Below, one piece after another: positions 61,536-64,000 of a DNA stretch of 64,000 bases. The notes under the pieces were generated by a model. It searched no databases. It was not told the origin of the DNA and saw only the letters and a list, made by a program, of their open reading frames with translations. Every line of letters starts with the position of its first letter. Positions within the stretch are counted from its first letter, which is position 1. Both the position numbers and the translations under genes were made by a program. The DNA is from JAUVXJ01 sp964433755 (GTDB lineage: Bacteria > Chloroflexota > Anaerolineae > UBA7937 > B3-Chlor), in assembly GCA_964433755.1 (NCBI GenBank), contig CAYSSR010000006.1, positions 101,960 through 165,959 of the forward strand. The letters run 5' to 3'.

Positions 61536-63425
61536 GTGTCCAAGAAGGGGAAGAAGATGAATGCAAGGGGAATCGTCACACTCACGGCGCTCGCCACTGT
61601 GCTCCTTTTGCTCGCCGGAGGCGTGGGTCTGGTGCTCGCCCAAGAGCACAACCTCGGGACCACTGTGGGCACCGCCTTCACCTATCAGGGACAACTGACC
61701 GACGATGGCGACCCCGCCGAAGGCGACTACGACTTCGAGTTCAAGCTCCACGACCACCCTATCAACGACAGCCAGGTGGGCAGCACCATCTACGTGGGCG
61801 ACAATGAGGTCACGGACGGGCTGTTCACCGTGTTACTCGATTTCGGCTCGGGCGTCTTCAACGGCGAGGCCCGTTACCTGGAGATCGGCGTGCGGCCTGG
61901 TGACGGTACGGGAGCCTACACCACCCTCGCTCCCCGGCAGGAGCTTACCGCGGCTCCCTATGCGCACTACGCACTCGACTCCGGCTCCACTCACTCCTTG
62001 CAAGGGCACCCCGTCAGCGACACGGCGCCCACCACCGGCCAACTGCTCCAGTGGGCCGGTAGCGCCTGGGTACCGGCCACGGCGGCCTCTGCAAACCAGC
62101 CCCCAGTGGCTGTTCTCCAGGCGGACCCCACGGTCCTTATGCCGTGGGAGACCACGACTTTTAGCCTGAGCCTGAGTTACGATCCCGAGGGCGGACCCCT
62201 GACCTACGCCTTCGACCCCACGGGACAGACGCTGGGGCCGCCCTCCTCCTACGGCAGCACGGGCACGACGACTGTGACACCGGCAGACTACGAGACCGCG
62301 GGCGATTACCTGGCAGCGGGTTGGGTTAAGGATGGCAGCGGCGCTTTCGACGTGGCCCGGACGCTGGTATCTGTCTACAAGTTCTGGAATACTGCCGTGG
62401 ACAGCAACCTGGACGTAGGGGCGTGGAGCTCTATGGCAGTGGTCGATGGACGTCCTGCCATCGCCTATCAAGACACGTCCAACGGCGAATTGAAATACGT
62501 GAGGGCCCTGTATTCCACCGGCTCCTGCTGGGGCGCACCCCACACTCTGGACGCCGCTGGCGGGCCCGTGGGCTGGGAACCCTCGCTCGCGACGGTCGAT
62601 GAACACCCCGCCGTAGCCTACCACGACAACACCAACGACAACCTGAGGTACGTGCGAGCCAACGATGCCACCGGCTCCTCCTGGGGCACGCCTCTCACCG
62701 TGGACAGCGACGGGGATGTGGGACAATGGGCCTCGCTGACGGTGGTGGAAAACCGACCCGCCATCGCTTACTACGACAATACCAACCATGAACTGAAGTA
62801 CGTGCGGGCCAACGACGCCACCGGCTCCTCCTGGGGCACGCCCCTCACCGTGGACAGCGCCGCAGACGTGGGAGAGAGTGCCTGTTTGGCCGTAGTGGAT
62901 GGTTGCCCTGCCATCGCCTACTTCGACCAAACCTACGACGACCTGAAGTACGTGCGGGCCAACGATGCCACCGGGTCTTCTTGGGGCACGCCCCTCACCG
63001 TTGACACTTCCGGCGCTGTGGGATGGCAACCCTCGCTCGTGGTGGTGGACGGCCGCCCCGCCATCTCCTATGCCGCCTCATATCCAAACTGGCACCTGAA
63101 GTACGTGCGGGCGAGCGACACCACCGGTTCCTCCTGGCCCACTCCCATCACCGTGGACAGCGCCGGCGATGTCGGTTTGTGGGACTCTTTGGCAGTCGTG
63201 GCTGGCCGCCCCGCCATCTCCTACTATGACGAATCCAACGATGAGCTGAAGTACGTGCGAGCTGACGATATCACCGGCTCCTCCTGGGGAACGCCCCTCA
63301 TCGTCGACAGCACCCTCCCCGGTGGATGGCCTACCGCGCTCGCGGTGCTGGATGACCGTCCCGCTATCTGCTACTACGACGGCGCCAAGCACGATCTGCG
63401 TTTCGCTATCCCTCGGCACGAGTAG
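61536..63425 (+). CDS. Secreted protein with seven propeller-type repeats
   Basis: A 629-residue secreted protein with a signal peptide (IVTLTALATVLLLLAGGVGLVLAQ). Residues about 35-150 form a beta domain common in bacterial secreted proteins (TAFTYQGQLTDDGDPAEGDYDFEF ... RQELTAAPYAHYAL). A PKD-like segment follows (NQPPVAVLQADP). Residues about 290-629 are seven copies of a roughly 50-residue unit with the core DGRPAIAYYD ... ELKYVRANDATGSSWGTPLTVDS. Seven units suggest one closed seven-bladed beta-propeller; the last lacks its final strand. GTG 61536 follows AGGAG closely; ATG 61557 is an alternative start. A binding role at the cell surface is likely; no catalytic motif is seen. Confidence 0.8.
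   Translation: MSKKGKKMNARGIVTLTALATVLLLLAGGVGLVLAQEHNLGTTVGTAFTYQGQLTDDGDPAEGDYDFEFKLHDHPINDSQVGSTIYVGDNEVTDGLFTVLLDFGSGVFNGEARYLEIGVRPGDGTGAYTTLAPRQELTAAPYAHYALDSGSTHSLQGHPVSDTAPTTGQLLQWAGSAWVPATAASANQPPVAVLQADPTVLMPWETTTFSLSLSYDPEGGPLTYAFDPTGQTLGPPSSYGSTGTTTVTPADYETAGDYLAAGWVKDGSGAFDVARTLVSVYKFWNTAVDSNLDVGAWSSMAVVDGRPAIAYQDTSNGELKYVRALYSTGSCWGAPHTLDAAGGPVGWEPSLATVDEHPAVAYHDNTNDNLRYVRANDATGSSWGTPLTVDSDGDVGQWASLTVVENRPAIAYYDNTNHELKYVRANDATGSSWGTPLTVDSAADVGESACLAVVDGCPAIAYFDQTYDDLKYVRANDATGSSWGTPLTVDTSGAVGWQPSLVVVDGRPAISYAASYPNWHLKYVRASDTTGSSWPTPITVDSAGDVGLWDSLAVVAGRPAISYYDESNDELKYVRADDITGSSWGTPLIVDSTLPGGWPTALAVLDDRPAICYYDGAKHDLRFAIPRHE
62401..63413 (+). repeat. Tandem 150-bp coding repeats
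   Basis: Seven tandem units encode the propeller blades. The AACGATGCCA block recurs at 62661 and 62961, with AACGACGCCA at 62811, so the period is 150 bp. The three middle copies are the most alike in DNA, which suggests recent duplication or gene conversion. Confidence 0.75.
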
Positions 63426-63446
63426 AGACCCGCCAGGAGGTCAGTG

Positions 63447-63755
63447 ATGAGAGAGCGCAGACTAGTAGGAAGCGTGATGGCACTGGGCATGCTGTTGGCC
63501 ATGCTGCTGGTCACCTCTGTGGCCCTGGCCCAGACCGGCGATGGCTACGACCTCTCCTGGGGCACGGTGGACGGCGGAGGATACACCTCCGCCGTTGGTG
63601 GTGACTACGAGCTGGGCGGCACCGCAGGACAACCCGACGCCGGCTGCATGGAAGAGGACACCTATCGCCTCTGTGGCGGCTTCTGGCCCGGCTCCGGAGT
63701 AGAGCCCGGGCACCCTGCCTACCTGCCTCTCGTTCTGAAGAGGTACCCCCGCTGA
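63447..63755 (+). CDS. Small secreted protein with YLPLVLK C-terminal tail
   Basis: A 102-residue secreted protein. The signal peptide (VGSVMALGMLLAMLLVTSVALAQ) is followed by YDLSWGTVDGGGYTSAVGGDYELGGTAGQPDAG ... YRLCGGFWPG. That glycine-rich pattern is seen at the start or end of many secreted proteins in Chloroflexota. The C-terminus, AYLPLVLKRYPR, is a recurring tail in such proteins and may be a sorting or anchoring signal. AGGAGG lies 6 nt before the ATG. It probably shares an operon with the propeller gene, 21 nt upstream. Confidence 0.75.
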   Translation: MRERRLVGSVMALGMLLAMLLVTSVALAQTGDGYDLSWGTVDGGGYTSAVGGDYELGGTAGQPDAGCMEEDTYRLCGGFWPGSGVEPGHPAYLPLVLKRYPR

Positions 63756-63770
63756 GTCACAGTTTGGGGC

Positions 63771-63798
63771 GGGGCGACATCTGCGGCAGCCTCGCCCC
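63771..63798 (+). terminator. Hairpin after the small secreted protein gene
   Basis: GGGGCGA (63771-63777) pairs with TCGCCCC (63792-63798). There is no T-run, so this may be a transcript-end hairpin or a weak terminator. Confidence 0.35.
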
Positions 63799-63873
63799 GA
63801 CTGCCCCTTCTGCCAGTTCCCCGCCCTTGGGGGAACGTGCCCCACCGAGAACGCCTCAGAGGACCCCGAACGC

Positions 63874-63902
63874 TGGACAACGATAGAGCCCCATGATACA
63901 AT
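63874..63902 (+). promoter_or_regulatory. Promoter of the right-edge gene, predicted leaderless
   Basis: TGGACA (63874-63879) and TACAAT (63897-63902) are separated by 17 bp. Exactly 7 nt lie between the -10 hexamer and the ATG at 63910, the same geometry as greA and dinG. Confidence 0.6.
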
Positions 63903-63909
63903 CGCCTCC

Positions 63910-64000
63910 ATGAAAGTCCTCCTCATCGAGCCCCCCAAGAAGCCCTGGGAGATGATGGGCGACTTCATCGCCCCGCCTATCGGCCTGGCACAGTTGGCCG
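63910..64000 (+). CDS. N-terminus of a probable cobalamin-binding/radical SAM protein, cut by right edge
   Basis: Only 30 residues are visible: MKVLLIEPPKKPWEMMGDF followed by IAPPIGLAQLA. The opening strand KVLLIEPP and the later PPIGLAQLA are typical of the N-terminal B12-binding domain of class B radical SAM enzymes. The radical SAM cysteines would lie outside the window, so the call is provisional. Confidence 0.55.
   Translation, partial: MKVLLIEPPKKPWEMMGDFIAPPIGLAQLA

Noticed and set aside
62401..63413. CRISPR array from the regular repeats
   Set aside because: The period is 150 bp, the repeats are coding and in frame, and there are no short unique spacers.

Overview
The window reads as a 64 kb piece of a high-GC chromosome from the phylum Chloroflexota, probably an Anaerolineae-like lineage. 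The main clues are two DUF2298 (Chlor_Arch_YYY) membrane proteins, a DUF4012 protein, tandem LytR-CpsA-Psr proteins, secreted GEVED and beta-propeller proteins, and a secreted protein ending in a YLPLVLK-type tail. This taxonomic call is inference from family content. I saw no rRNA, tRNA, CRISPR array, prophage or complete insertion sequence.

Layout. 1-7.6 kb: a receiver protein cut by the left edge, an Era-like GTPase, a sugar-type solute-binding lipoprotein, a bacterial translin homologue, a PHP-domain lipoprotein, and an operon of an M49-like zinc peptidase with ComEA. 7.64-10.61 kb: the most unusual locus. A strong promoter and a roughly 260-nt structured leader precede one 840-residue protein made of two group-II-like reverse transcriptases. 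The two halves match at an exact 418-residue offset, and both catalytic centres look intact. Directly after the stop codon lies a 150-nt element closed by a 14-bp helix that can fold into a four-arm RNA. 10.65-18.0 kb (minus): one probable operon for DUF4012, GEVED/glycosidase-like, YbhN-like flippase, GT2 glycosyltransferase and Fpg. 18.3-22.3 kb: DUF3307, a HExxH membrane-anchored protein, DegV and a winged-helix regulator.

22.6-28.1 kb: acetate metabolism. An acetyl-CoA synthetase gene converges on an operon of an acetyl-CoA hydrolase/transferase-GNAT fusion and a degenerate receiver-AcuC deacetylase fusion. Together these provide the writer and eraser of an Acs acetylation switch. 28.1-31 kb: two LytR-CpsA-Psr ligases. 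31.2-39.2 kb: DUF4405, hotdog thioesterase, DHH phosphoesterase, a site-2 protease with CBS domains, seryl-tRNA synthetase, a greA-lysS operon and a Rieske protein. 39.3-42.8 kb: a phosphotransferase and a pentose-phosphate operon rpiA-rpe-gnd. 43.1-48.8 kb: DnaQ-DinG helicase, a Cas4/RecB-like Fe-S nuclease, a PrsW-like protease and a small conserved protein. 49.2-51.4 kb: a sensor kinase and OmpR/PhoB-type regulator pair preceded by four GGTC boxes at exact 11-bp spacing. 51.7-64 kb: secreted GEVED protein, two large DUF2298 membrane proteins (one fused to a GT39-like glycosyltransferase), a seven-repeat propeller protein, a small secreted protein, and the start of a cobalamin-binding-type protein at the right edge.

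Transcription signals are easy to read here. Many genes have sigma70-like promoters with 17-18 bp spacers. Three of them (greA, dinG, the right-edge gene) place the -10 hexamer exactly 7 nt before the ATG, which predicts leaderless mRNAs.
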